A stretch of DNA of 64,000 nucleotides from Chromobotia macracanthus. Its lineage: Eukaryota > Chordata > Actinopteri > Cypriniformes > Botiidae. Below the pieces are notes generated by a model, which saw nothing but the letters and a program-made list of their open reading frames with translations, did no database searches and was not told where the DNA came from. The translations under genes were made by a program, and so were the position numbers. The DNA lies in the NCBI GenBank assembly GCA_036877525.1, contig JAZGTH010000104.1:538501-602500 (forward strand). Reading direction: 5' to 3'. Below are positions 53,201 through 57,099 of the stretch, one piece after another. Position 1 is the first letter of the stretch, and each line of letters begins with the position of its first letter.

Positions 53201-56200
53201 GCTGCCGCAGAAAAATGAACGTGAGTCACGAGCGCTCGGTTTTACGCCTAACACTCTCTATCTTCTGTCTCCTTTTTCTCATAGAGACGCAATGAGCAAA
53301 CGTTGAGAATGTCCTGTTGTATCTGTTCCCAAAATCTACCAGCAGCTTCATAAACATCAACAACTGAATAAATATTTAATACAGTCGCAAATGCAGTGAG
53401 TGCACGATTCTGTTATGTAGAGTGAGTTTTGGGAATTTATTCAAAAGTCATTGAATTTTGAGTAAATATCATGTGAGATAAACACTTGTGTAATTTGTTC
53501 TCACTAGATAAATAATGCATACGTTTATATATGAATCTATAAAAGTCTGTATCTGTTTAGCACTTGCAGTTGGTATACTTAAACTACATGTGCACATAGA
53601 AGTTATACGTTTGGTCTGTGTTCTTATTTGCTTTTCAAACACTTATCAGTCGACACAACCGTATCAGTTGCGGGGCAAGGGGTCTGTATTTTGATCTTCC
53701 CGTTTCCTTTTAAACACACTTTGTTTCTCATTTTAATCTCACCCTTAAGAACATTTTCAGTTCAGACAGTAGAACATCTGGGAAGCTCGTGCTGAAGTTT
53801 GCATGATGCAGAACAACCTCCATTTCTCCTCATCCCTCTTTCATCCTCGTTTCAGTTTGGTTTGTAGTGTGAGGTTCAGAAACAGGAAGTAGTTTGCCTC
53901 AGTCTTGAGGAGCTGTTGATACTGCATTCCCCACTGTCCCTGTAGAGCACATATACACGTGTGTGTCTGCACATTATATTAGTGTGTACAGTCATTTCCA
54001 CAACTCTGTCCGTTTATCATACTGGCACTTTTGGTGCTAAAATGTTTGTATTTGTTTAGTAATAATCATTGTTTATGTCCTCATAGTGTGTGTGTGTGTG
54101 TGTATAAACTGTTTGTGTGTTTATATGTGTGTCAGTGTGTGCGGGTCCACATGTATGCGTGTGTGAAAGTGTGTGTGTTTGTGGGGGGGGGTTACGTAGC
54201 CATATATTGGGGACAAAAAAAAGTCAGCAAAACCTGACAAATCTGAGCAAACCTCCTTTTGGGGACGTCTTCATTTGTAAAAATGCTATCAAAATATAAT
54301 AAATAAAGTTTTAAATTGTAACTTTTCTGTTAGTGTTAGAGGGTGTGTTAGGGTTAGGTTAAAATTTTATAACCAGCTTTGTATAAAAAAACAGAAGTCT
54401 ATGGAATGTCCCTATTTAGATAAGAAAATGTGTGTGAGTGTGGAAGTGAGTGTGGGACTGTGTGTGTGTGTGTGTCCTCCCTCTGACCTCATGTATGGTT
54501 CAGTGTATGATTGTTGGCACTGTTGTTGCTTGCAGGACTTTGGGATGGCGGAGGAGTTTGCCTCCAAGGCACTAGAGTTGAAACCCAAATCCTATGAAGC
54601 CTATTACGCTCGAGCCCGCGCCAAGCGCAGCAGCAGGTAACCGTAGCAACCAACAGGAAGGACAGCATTTAAGAATAAAAAAAACACATTTTATCTCGAG
54701 CACAGATAACCCGCTGAGCCACCGATCACGACCCAGACCGGCCGATTATGTTTGGTTGAGGTAGTGCTACGTATAAGCTACAAGATGGAAGTCAATTTAA
54801 TACCCTTGACATTTGCCTCATCAGATGTCAGCATCAGGATTAGACCTCATACCTCATGTTGTGTTGACCAATCAGATTTTTTTTTTTTCCCCAGAATGTT
54901 CATCATTCATATTTTCTTCCTTTTTATCTCAATTTACTTTGATCCACTTGCTTTGTTTTGGAAGATCAGAGGTTTTCTGGGTCTGTGATTTTGATGACAT
55001 ATTATGGGTTTTGTTGACGTATACCTTGAAAGTCTAGGAGGCATGACATTTCAGTGTTTAAAAGCCCAAATGCTCACACATCACACATATATTGTGAAAC
55101 GTTGTACTAGTAAACTAGTAAGTAACTGTACTAGTAAAACTATGTTCTTCCTGTCAATCTGTTACTCCTCCTCACTCTGTGTTGTTGTCTGTACAGGCAA
55201 TTCCACGCAGCCCTGGAGGACCTGAGTGAGGCCATGCGTTTGTGTCCCAGTAACCGTGAGATCCAGCGCCTGCTGCAGCGTGTGGAGGAGGAGTGTCGTC
55301 AGGTTGACCAACAACAGGAGCTGGATCCACCCCCTTCCCCTCCCCGTGATCAAGGTCCACCCATGGTCCCACTTCCATCGCTGGAGCCCCGTTTTTCAGA
55401 CATGGAGCCCGTCCAGGACCTGTTTGAAGAGGATGATGATTACCTTGAGAGGGATCTGGATGGCCTACCACTGGGTGTTCCAGCCGAGTCCCACATTAGT
55501 CCATCTGGGTTTCCAGTCATTCAGAACATGCCCCCATCTCCCAGCCATCATGATTCCCATTACTTGGGCCAGGCGTACGATCTTCGACCCAGCCCACCAT
55601 CAATGTCATCTCCTACCCGACAGGGTTACCAATCCAGCTCTCCATCACTCTCCCCAACACACCAGAGCTCTCAGTACCGGCCTAGTCCAACCCATCAGGC
55701 TTCCTACCACTTTAGCCCGCCTCCATCACCATTACGCCGTGGACCTCAGTACCGTGTCAGCCCTACTTCTGACGGAGTTGCCATGTACCGTCCCCAGTCC
55801 GCCTCTGTAGGGCGGTACCAGCAGGACCAGATGTCTGGGCGACCCAAGTCCCCCCTCTCAAAGATGAGCAGCCAACGTTCATTTCAACTTCCCCAGCAGA
55901 CTGCCCAACCGCCACAGTGGTTGCAGCCAGCCAAGGCGCAGATTGTCCGCACCAACCAGCCCAGCTCTGCAGTACACTCCAGCGCCGTACTGGGCAGTAG
56001 CGCGTACAGTCAGATCGCCCATTCCATGAGTGCCCGCTGCCCCGGAGACATGGATGAACTTGGGGATGCAGGGTACCCTGCGTCCCTTCAACCTCAAGGT
56101 GGTCTGACCGCAGGAGCCTTGTACCAACGGGCCATCAGTGTGGACCCTGGACTCATGGAGGATGAGCTTCCTCAGAGACCCTCTTCTGCCTACAGACCCA

Positions 56201-57099
56201 GTCCAGGAGGTGTCCGTTATGGCCAGACGCCACAGATCAGCCGCAGTCAATCCACTGCCTACTATCCCATCTCGCCCCATGAAATGGAGCGGCAGGTGGT
56301 GCTGGGCTCGCCCGAGAACCATCACGCCCACAGACGTCCAGTCAGCGCTAATACCTCTGAGCCCAAACAGCATGCACCAACCCCACGCCCTCTCATTCAT
56401 TCTCACAGTACAGGTCTGCGCTTCTCTCCGTCCAGCAACAGTTTAGTGGCAAGTTCTGCTGCAAACCTAGGCCCAAGTTTCAGAGCTTCAGCTTCAGTGC
56501 AGCAAATGGAGATCCCACTGAAGGTTTCCTATGAAGGCAGCTACCACGATGACCTTTCACCAGTGTCACCTCCACAGGGCACCGACTTCCGGGTGGTGGG
56601 TGGAACTTACCCAGGTGAGGCTGTTCGCTCACGTGCCACACCCTTCATGGGCATCATTGACAAAACAGCACGGACTCAACAGTTCCTTCAGCAGCAGCCT
56701 TCACTTGCATCATCGTCCTCATCTTCTCGACCCTGGACTGTTTCGTCCCTGGATACGGTGGTGAACAATCCAGCCACTTCCCCCAGTAACATGGGCTACG
56801 GGCAGCAAGCGGCACCCATCAGCCATATCGCCTACTACAACCGCACCAACAACGCTCACAACGGCCACCTCATGGATGACGATTTCTACGCCAACCCTCC
56901 AGCTGTAACACGGGACCGGGCGGATGCTATGGGCCGAATTAGCCAGGTTCCCTCATACCCTGATGTGAAAGTGGCACGGACTCTACCAGTCTCCCAGGCC
57001 TACCAAGACAATGAGTTTAGGCAGATTTCTCGTAATGAAAGGCAAGGTCCAACCTCACCTATCAAACCAAAGAGACCCTTTGTGGAGTCTAACGTGTAA
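5843..57099 (+). CDS. tanc2: TANC2 scaffold protein, whole coding span (25 coding exons)
   Basis: Joining 25 GT-AG exons gives 5946 nt, or 1981 residues plus a TAA stop, close to mammalian TANC2 (about 1990). TANC2 is a postsynaptic density scaffold that binds PSD-95-type PDZ proteins and is important in neurodevelopment (family knowledge). Visible in order: start MFRNSLKMLL; Ser-rich N-terminus to about residue 320; P-loop NTPase with Walker A GSVGFGKT (379-386), Walker B LLILID (545-550), a sensor-like TVRT (586-589) and VHPSFREWL (772-780); ankyrin repeats about 874-1233; TPRs about 1266-1370; Pro/Ser-rich tail; PDZ ligand ESNV (1978-1981). The neighbouring convergent CYB561 also fits TANC2. 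Single-exon coordinates are listed separately. The paralog (a or b) is unknown. Exon joining is by eye; all phases agree. Confidence 0.96.
6355..6432. repeat. (TG)39 microsatellite
   Basis: Uninterrupted TG dinucleotides. Confidence 0.97.
6475..6786 (+). mobile_element. MITE with CCCAGCTAACA termini (best copy)
   Basis: 312 bp, starting CCCAGCTAACAGGGAACGTT and ending near TTGTTAGCTGGG, so the ends are inverted repeats. A 9-bp direct repeat GTGTGGCTG flanks it at 6466-6474 and 6787-6795, consistent with a hAT- or Mutator-like target duplication. No coding capacity. Confidence 0.8.
8855..8975 (-). mobile_element. Degenerate tRNA-derived SINE
   Basis: GGGAATCGAACCTGTGACC (B box, reversed) and TTTATCCAAAGCAGCTACA tail. 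A second eroded box, AAATCGAACCGGCAACC, lies near 9085-9100. Confidence 0.5.
9780..10098 (+). mobile_element. MITE copy, CCCAGCTAACA family
   Basis: Begins CCAACTAACAGGGAACGTTC and ends AAATTGTCAGCTGGG; same internal order as the copy at 6475. Confidence 0.75.
10372..10495. mobile_element. Palindromic non-autonomous element
   Basis: GAGTTTAGCTCCAACCCTAATCA on one side and GGTTGGAGCTTAACTCTGC on the other form an inverted pair; this text is common in cyprinid genomes as a hAT-like element. Confidence 0.6.
10943..11175 (-). mobile_element. Dispersed repeat, GCTGCAATTTGTAACTTTT family
   Basis: Shares CAGCTCAAATTGTAAATCATTA and GTGAATCAGGGTAAG (reversed) with the copies at 50571 and 62657. Confidence 0.55.
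11739..11985. mobile_element. Angel-like MITE
   Basis: Begins TTAAAGGGATAGTTCAC and ends TTTTTGAGTACTATCACTTTAA; ends are inverted and bounded by TTAA. Confidence 0.6.
12223..12259. repeat. (TG)18 microsatellite
   Basis: Uninterrupted TG repeat just upstream of the NRF1-type site. Confidence 0.95.
12285..12294. promoter_or_regulatory. NRF1-type palindrome GCGCATGCGC
   Basis: A perfect NRF1 core in a CpG-poor intron, 26 bp after a (TG)18 tract. Such sites mark many neuronal and housekeeping promoters. A candidate alternative promoter only. Confidence 0.3.
13120..13187. repeat. (TG)n microsatellite, interrupted
   Basis: TG repeat with a few ATG and CAT interruptions. Confidence 0.9.
15600..15690. 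repeat. Degenerate (GAAT)n tract
   Basis: Tandem GAATGAAC/GAACGAAT units. Confidence 0.8.
17416..17507 (-). mobile_element. Internally deleted MITE copy, CCCAGCTAACA family
   Basis: Only about 92 bp, but both ends are kept (CAGCTAACA and TGTTAGCTGGG). Confidence 0.7.
17673..17773. repeat. (TC)n microsatellite, about 100 bp
   Basis: CT dinucleotides with two short interruptions; gives false Ser-Leu open frames. Confidence 0.95.
20780..20822. repeat. (TC)n tract upstream of coding exon 2
   Basis: Forms the polypyrimidine tract of the exon 2 acceptor. Confidence 0.9.
20834..21016 (+). CDS. tanc2: TANC2 coding exon 2
   Basis: Residues 22-82, 183 nt, phase 1 at both ends. It encodes DYAVPPLPVTEG and then MQHIRIMEGVSRSLPSSPLL, a block I recall from TANC-family isoforms. 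Its polypyrimidine tract is a (TC)n microsatellite at about 20780-20830. Compared with my memory of human TANC2, a segment of roughly 27 residues between the first exon and DYAVPPLP is absent. Confidence 0.92.
22520..22625 (+). mobile_element. Angel-like MITE, 5' part
   Basis: TTAAAGGAACAGTTCATCC then AAAATGAAAATCAG and TGTCATTCCAGACC. Confidence 0.55.
23550..23626. repeat. (TC)n microsatellite
   Basis: CT repeat, one TTC interruption. Confidence 0.95.
24220..24310 (+). other. Exon-like block, unassigned
   Basis: 91 nt of GC-rich sequence between a good acceptor (ctctgcag) and donor (CCCAG|gtgaca). One frame reads LKIARRLGGSGGPQEWDIIG, but its phases do not fit coding exons 2 and 3, and in the required frame it gives a stop at the second codon. 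Confidence 0.2.
25515..25595 (+). mobile_element. Angel-like MITE, 5' part
   Basis: TTAAAGGAATAGTTCACCC, TTACTCACACCCATGTCATT, CCAAACC. Confidence 0.55.
26862..27170. mobile_element. Non-autonomous element with TGGTAACACTTTACAAT end
   Basis: Opens GGTAACACTTTACAATTAG, closes near CTATTGTAAAGCGTAAAG, with TTAGTTAATGCA-type internal repeats; a familiar fish repeat type. Confidence 0.6.
28183..28612 (+). CDS. Candidate alternative first exon of TANC2 with acidic N-terminus
   Basis: An ATG with a strong Kozak context (A at -3, G at +4) opens a frame that ends at the donor AAAG|gtgagg at 28612 in phase 1. That is exactly the phase of the coding exon 3 acceptor, so the join would continue into DEGQELGPPPTVDEAAN. 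The last third is nearly all Asp/Glu (28501-28611); a second in-frame ATG is at 28501. Sequence around 28190-28330 is CpG-rich. No homology recognised; the tract could also be a purine-rich repeat open by chance. Confidence 0.3.
28673..28822 (+). mobile_element. tRNA-derived SINE
   Basis: A-box-like TAGCTCAACTGG, B-box-like GGTTGTGGTTCCGATTTCC, then AAGTCGCTTTAGATAAAAGT and an AT tail. Confidence 0.7.
28846..29030 (+). mobile_element. Angel-like MITE
   Basis: TTAAAGGGACAGTTCACTC, TTACTCACCCTCATG and GGTTTGGAATGACATGA in the usual order. Confidence 0.55.
29670..29835 (-). mobile_element. MITE fragment, CCCAGCTAACA family
   Basis: Shares ACGTTCCATTAACA and CTTTGAGAGAACTTTTAG with the family; one end missing. 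Confidence 0.55.
31465..31760. repeat. Degenerate ATACACAC/ACAAAC tract
   Basis: Nearly 300 bp of AC-rich short tandem sequence with units such as ATACACAC. Open frames on both strands here are artefacts. Confidence 0.9.
33473..33723 (+). mobile_element. MITE copy, CCCAGCTAACA family
   Basis: Starts CCCAGTTCACAGGGAATGTTC and ends GGGAAACGTTCTTACAACCTG; terminus partly eroded. Confidence 0.65.
34498..34646 (+). CDS. tanc2: TANC2 coding exon 3
   Basis: Residues 83-132, 149 nt; enters in phase 1 and leaves in phase 0. It encodes LGPPPTVDEAANTLMTRLGF, strongly conserved in TANC2. The donor used is CAG|gtctga; a stronger consensus donor, AAA|gtgagt, lies inside the exon at 34590 and is also phase 0. 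Confidence 0.93.
34735..34855 (+). mobile_element. Dispersed repeat fragment, same family
   Basis: ACAGATCAGTGTTTAAAATGG and TTACCCCAATTCACAATCC. Confidence 0.5.
34900..35035. mobile_element. Angel-like MITE, 3' half
   Basis: GAATGACATGAGGGTGAATTA and TTTCATTTTAGGGTGAACT. Confidence 0.5.
35460..35535 (+). mobile_element. Angel-like MITE, 5' half
   Basis: TCATTTACTCACCCTCATG then TCATTCCAAACCCC; start eroded. Confidence 0.5.
35688..35810 (+). mobile_element. Truncated MITE, CCCAGCTAACA family, with (TA)n
   Basis: GGGAATGTTTTTATAACATTGG through TAACATTAGTAGAATA, then a (TA)n expansion. Confidence 0.55.
36595..36765 (-). mobile_element. SINE-like remnant
   Basis: GGGCTCGAACCAGCAGCC resembles a reversed B box; the rest is diverged. 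Confidence 0.35.
36847..37036 (+). CDS. tanc2: TANC2 coding exon 4
   Basis: Residues 133-195, 190 nt. It encodes MTQRISPCSSLASSTASPP and SPTSTLESRDSGII, a Ser/Thr-rich segment typical of the TANC2 N-terminus. Acceptor cttcag, donor ATAG|gtgaga, phase 1 out. Confidence 0.94.
37075..37213 (-). mobile_element. tRNA-derived SINE
   Basis: Reversed copy with GGGAATCGAACCCACAATC and TTTATCCAAAGCGACAG, in TANC2 intron 4, only about 40 bp after exon 4. Confidence 0.65.
37438..37686 (+). CDS. tanc2: TANC2 coding exon 5
   Basis: Residues 196-278, 249 nt, phase 1 at both ends. It encodes [32 protein letters not shown] and IPLYLMPRPNSVA, all conserved TANC2 segments. Acceptor tctgcag, donor GCAG|gtaagc. 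Confidence 0.94.
38775..38930 (-). mobile_element. MITE fragment, CCCAGCTAACA family
   Basis: Reversed; includes TTCAGAGAATGTTAATTAACGTTCTGAGAA and a degenerate end TGTTAGATGGG. Confidence 0.55.
40996..41073. repeat. (TC)n tract at exon 6 acceptor
   Basis: About 78 bp of TC with one interruption, ending in the acceptor cag. Confidence 0.95.
41075..41203 (+). CDS. tanc2: TANC2 coding exon 6, between two microsatellites
   Basis: Residues 279-321, 129 nt (a multiple of three), phase 1 at both ends. It encodes SSAHLEDLAYLDEQRQAPLR and TSLRMPRQNSSSSRSGQ. The acceptor is the last cag of a (TC)n tract from about 40996, and the donor GT is the first unit of a (GT)n tract that runs to about 41293. 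Skipping it would keep the frame. Confidence 0.92.
41204..41293. repeat. (GT)n tract at exon 6 donor
   Basis: About 90 bp of uninterrupted GT beginning with the donor GT itself. Confidence 0.95.
41204..43489 (+). other. TANC2 intron 6
   Basis: Starts with (GT)n (41204-41293). The rest is unremarkable, with a C-rich stretch of repeated CCACCC/CGCCCAC near 42690-42750. No exon supported. Confidence 0.6.
43490..43771 (+). CDS. tanc2: TANC2 coding exon 7, NTPase start with Walker A
   Basis: Residues 322-415, 282 nt, phase 1 at both ends. It encodes VRFAPYRPPDIALKPLLFEV and then VVIVGSVGFGKTAIISRL, whose GSVGFGKT is a P-loop (379-386). Acceptor gatgcag, donor AAAC|gtgagt. The reading frame stays open for about 64 codons into the intron, so a retained intron would give a truncated protein. 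Confidence 0.96.
43772..44132 (+). other. TANC2 intron 7
   Basis: AT-rich; the exon 7 frame runs open to a stop near 43960. No feature recognised. Confidence 0.6.
44133..44260 (+). CDS. tanc2: TANC2 coding exon 8
   Basis: Residues 416-458, 128 nt; enters in phase 1 and leaves in phase 0. It encodes SSCPGTPEMRRRQEEALRRL, a TANC-specific insert in the NTPase region. Acceptor atctcag, donor ACAG|gtgcca. Confidence 0.94.
44261..44911 (+). other. TANC2 intron 8
   Basis: A (TC)-rich low-complexity stretch at about 44376-44486; nothing else recognised. Confidence 0.6.
44912..45143 (+). CDS. tanc2: TANC2 coding exon 9, NTPase
   Basis: Residues 459-535, 232 nt. It encodes [20 protein letters not shown] and VHNMAALLCRAPQ, the conserved core after the P-loop. 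Acceptor cctgtag, donor AGAG|gtacgc, phase 1 out. Confidence 0.95.
45230..45399 (+). CDS. tanc2: TANC2 coding exon 10, Walker B
   Basis: Residues 536-592, 170 nt. It encodes LLILIDGLNEAEFHKPDYG, whose ILID ending in Asp550 is the Walker B strand, and LKLVVTVRTTLQ, a sensor-1-like strand with Arg588. Acceptor tttcag, donor ACAG|gtccgt, phase 0 out. The following intron is mostly a degenerate (CTGT)n tract. Confidence 0.95.
45400..45825 (+). repeat. TANC2 intron 10, degenerate (CTGT)n tract
   Basis: About 45437-45690 is built of CTGT/CTTT tetranucleotides with many substitutions. The repeat keeps plus-strand frame 45...45708 open, producing an artefactual Ser/Leu/Val-rich peptide. Confidence 0.8.
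45826..46104 (+). CDS. tanc2: TANC2 coding exon 11, NTPase
   Basis: Residues 593-685, 279 nt, phase 0 at both ends. It encodes LPFHRISLDRLEESDAID, YILHRLNSSQEIQNN and YLKLTLDLIEKGYLVLKSSS, the helical part of the STAND module. Acceptor ctctcag, donor TAAG|gtcagg. Confidence 0.96.
46105..46520 (+). other. TANC2 intron 11 with SINE head
   Basis: Near 46150-46235 the text GTGGCCTAGTGGTTAGCAC resembles the tRNA-like A-box head of a fish SINE; the remainder is AT-rich. Confidence 0.5.
46150..46235 (+). mobile_element. SINE head fragment
   Basis: GTGGCCTAGTGGTTAGCAC matches a tRNA-like A-box head; the body is short and diverged. About 45 bp after exon 11. Confidence 0.45.
46521..46852 (+). CDS. 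tanc2: TANC2 coding exon 12, winged-helix-like end of NTPase
   Basis: Residues 686-795, 332 nt; phase 0 in, phase 2 out. It encodes LAEVYLLQLNMRFPTQSSFE and VHPSFREWLIWRE (772 onward), which resembles the H-x-SFx-x-L signature that ends NACHT/STAND modules. Acceptor gtgcag, donor CCAG|gttaaa. Confidence 0.96.
46968..47076 (+). CDS. tanc2: TANC2 coding exon 13
   Basis: Residues 796-832, 109 nt. It encodes [20 protein letters not shown] and LGHHILKAHIFK, conserved in TANC2. Acceptor ctttag, donor TAAG|gtttgc, phase 0 out. Confidence 0.95.
47077..47431 (+). other. TANC2 intron 13 filled by a MITE
   Basis: A reversed copy of the CCCAGCTAACA family covers about 47139-47380, so most of this 355-bp intron is transposon-derived. 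Confidence 0.7.
47139..47380 (-). mobile_element. MITE copy, CCCAGCTAACA family
   Basis: Starts CCCAGCTAACAATTTTAAG and ends near AACAGGGAATGTG. Confidence 0.65.
47432..47554 (+). CDS. tanc2: TANC2 coding exon 14
   Basis: Residues 833-873, 123 nt, phase 0 at both ends. It encodes GLSKKVGVSSSVLQGLWISY and SLRNLYTPNIK. It links the NTPase to the ankyrin array. Acceptor tgtgcag, donor TAAG|gtttca. Confidence 0.95.
47645..47881 (+). CDS. tanc2: TANC2 coding exon 15, first ankyrin repeats
   Basis: Residues 874-952, 237 nt, phase 0 at both ends. It encodes [34 protein letters not shown] and SGLTPLSYAAAGGHLP, clear ankyrin helices and TPLxxAA motifs. Acceptor cctgcag, donor CAAG|gtcagc. Confidence 0.96.
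48050..48235 (+). CDS. tanc2: TANC2 coding exon 16, ankyrin repeats
   Basis: Residues 953-1014, 186 nt, phase 0 at both ends. It encodes [20 protein letters not shown] and ALIAAASMGYTE with a longer inter-repeat loop. Acceptor gtacag, donor TGAG|gtacac. Confidence 0.95.
48451..48544 (+). CDS. tanc2: TANC2 coding exon 17, ankyrin repeat
   Basis: Residues 1015-1045, 94 nt; phase 0 in, phase 1 out. It encodes IVSYLLDLPEKDEEEEERA and FDTLWGET. Acceptor ttcacag, donor ACAG|gtacat. A 19-bp minisatellite follows in the intron. Confidence 0.95.
48572..48678. repeat. 19-bp minisatellite, about 5.6 copies
   Basis: Unit AGCGTTGTGCGTGTGTGCG, copies identical at 48572, 48591, 48610, 48629 and 48648, then a partial copy. 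It lies in TANC2 intron 17 and creates false Cys/Val/Arg-rich open frames on both strands. Confidence 0.95.
48740..48873 (+). CDS. tanc2: TANC2 coding exon 18, ankyrin repeats
   Basis: Residues 1046-1090, 134 nt. It encodes [20 protein letters not shown] and VPLFSAVRQGHWQ. Acceptor ctctcag, donor GCAG|gtgcgc, phase 0 out. Confidence 0.95.
48874..49280 (+). other. TANC2 intron 18
   Basis: Contains a perfect 34-bp inverted repeat at 49104-49172. Nothing else recognised. Confidence 0.7.
49104..49172. repeat. Perfect 34-bp inverted repeat
   Basis: Arms 49104-49137 and 49139-49172 are exact reverse complements around one base. A 16-base block (AGAGTTATTTGTTGTC) also occurs just left at 49092-49107 so that three arms can pair alternatively. 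Intronic. Confidence 0.95.
49281..49404 (+). CDS. tanc2: TANC2 coding exon 19, ankyrin repeats
   Basis: Residues 1091-1131, 124 nt. It encodes IVDLLLNHGADVNMADKQGR and TPLMMAASEGHLGTAEFLLA. Acceptor gtgcag, donor CAAG|gtacag, phase 1 out. Confidence 0.96.
49625..49800 (+). CDS. tanc2: TANC2 coding exon 20, ankyrin repeats
   Basis: Residues 1132-1190, 176 nt. It encodes LMDKEGLTALSWACLKGHLP and TPLDLAAFYGDSEV. Acceptor catag. The donor is GTG|gttggt, unusually weak, but phase 0 and the resulting EV-VQFLVDHGAM junction match TANC2. Confidence 0.93.
49801..50258 (+). other. TANC2 intron 20
   Basis: AT-rich, begins with a weak gttggt donor; short direct repeats of TTTTTAAAAAAGTC near 49880-49908. 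No gene. Confidence 0.5.
50259..50391 (+). CDS. tanc2: TANC2 coding exon 21, last ankyrin repeats
   Basis: Residues 1191-1234, 133 nt. It encodes VQFLVDHGAMIEHVDYSGM and SVVVALLKKGAKI. Acceptor ttccag, donor ATAG|gtgagt, phase 1 out. Confidence 0.96.
50571..50800 (+). mobile_element. Dispersed repeat, GCTGCAATTTGTAACTTTT family
   Basis: AAAGCTGCAATATGTAACTT, ACAGATCAGTGTCCAAAACC, TTACCCTGATTCACAACGGG in order. Confidence 0.6.
51187..51216 (+). CDS. tanc2: Possible 30-nt TANC2 microexon (cassette)
   Basis: Between coding exons 21 and 22 there is a pyrimidine-rich stretch, then gtaaccag, 30 nt, then gtaaaa. Both flanks are phase 1. Inserted, it would read CQTLPTRARG between LLKKGAKIG and PATWAMATS with no stop. 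Supported only by splice-site shape and phase, so a chance match remains possible. Confidence 0.4.
52245..52336 (+). CDS. tanc2: TANC2 coding exon 22
   Basis: Residues 1235-1265, 92 nt. It encodes PATWAMATSKPDIMIVLLSK and LMEEGDGFYK, the linker between the ankyrin array and the TPRs. Acceptor tctcag, donor CAAG|gtgagt, phase 0 out. Confidence 0.95.
52337..53073 (+). other. TANC2 intron 22
   Basis: AT-rich with short AATAAT runs near 52625-52655; no feature supported. Confidence 0.5.
53074..53220 (+). CDS. tanc2: TANC2 coding exon 23, TPR
   Basis: Residues 1266-1314, 147 nt, phase 0 at both ends. It encodes [20 protein letters not shown] and LLLNLSRCRRKMN, TPR-type helices. Acceptor atgcag, donor GAAC|gtgagt. 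Confidence 0.96.
53221..54535 (+). other. TANC2 intron 23
   Basis: A (TG)-rich stretch about 54085-54185, a G-run at 54183-54190, otherwise unique-looking sequence without a gene. Confidence 0.5.
54536..54636 (+). CDS. tanc2: TANC2 coding exon 24, TPR
   Basis: Residues 1315-1347, 101 nt. It encodes DFGMAEEFASKALELKPKSY and EAYYARARAKRSS, a canonical TPR pair. Acceptor ttgcag, donor GCAG|gtaacc, phase 2 out. Confidence 0.96.
54637..55196 (+). other. TANC2 intron 24
   Basis: No repeat or gene recognised apart from a T-run near 54878-54890. Confidence 0.5.
55197..57099 (+). CDS. tanc2: TANC2 coding exon 25 (last): TPR end, Pro/Ser-rich tail, PDZ ligand
   Basis: Residues 1348-1981, 1903 nt without an intron. 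It starts with QFHAALEDLSEAMRLCPSN, the last TPR, then an acidic patch (FEEDDDYLERDLDG) and a long low-complexity tail with many SP/SPTR-like sites (GRPKSPLSKM, PPPSPLRRGPQYR). Conserved islands are TPFMGIIDKTARTQQ, SYPDVKVARTLPVSQAYQD and the end KPKRPFVESNV. ESNV is a class I PDZ ligand. The TAA stop is at 57097-57099. Long open frames on other frames and on the minus strand here are shadows. Confidence 0.97.

Noticed and set aside
55226..56406. 194-residue plus-frame and 175-residue minus-strand open frames
   Set aside because: They overlap the TANC2 last exon; only the ESNV frame shows family similarity.
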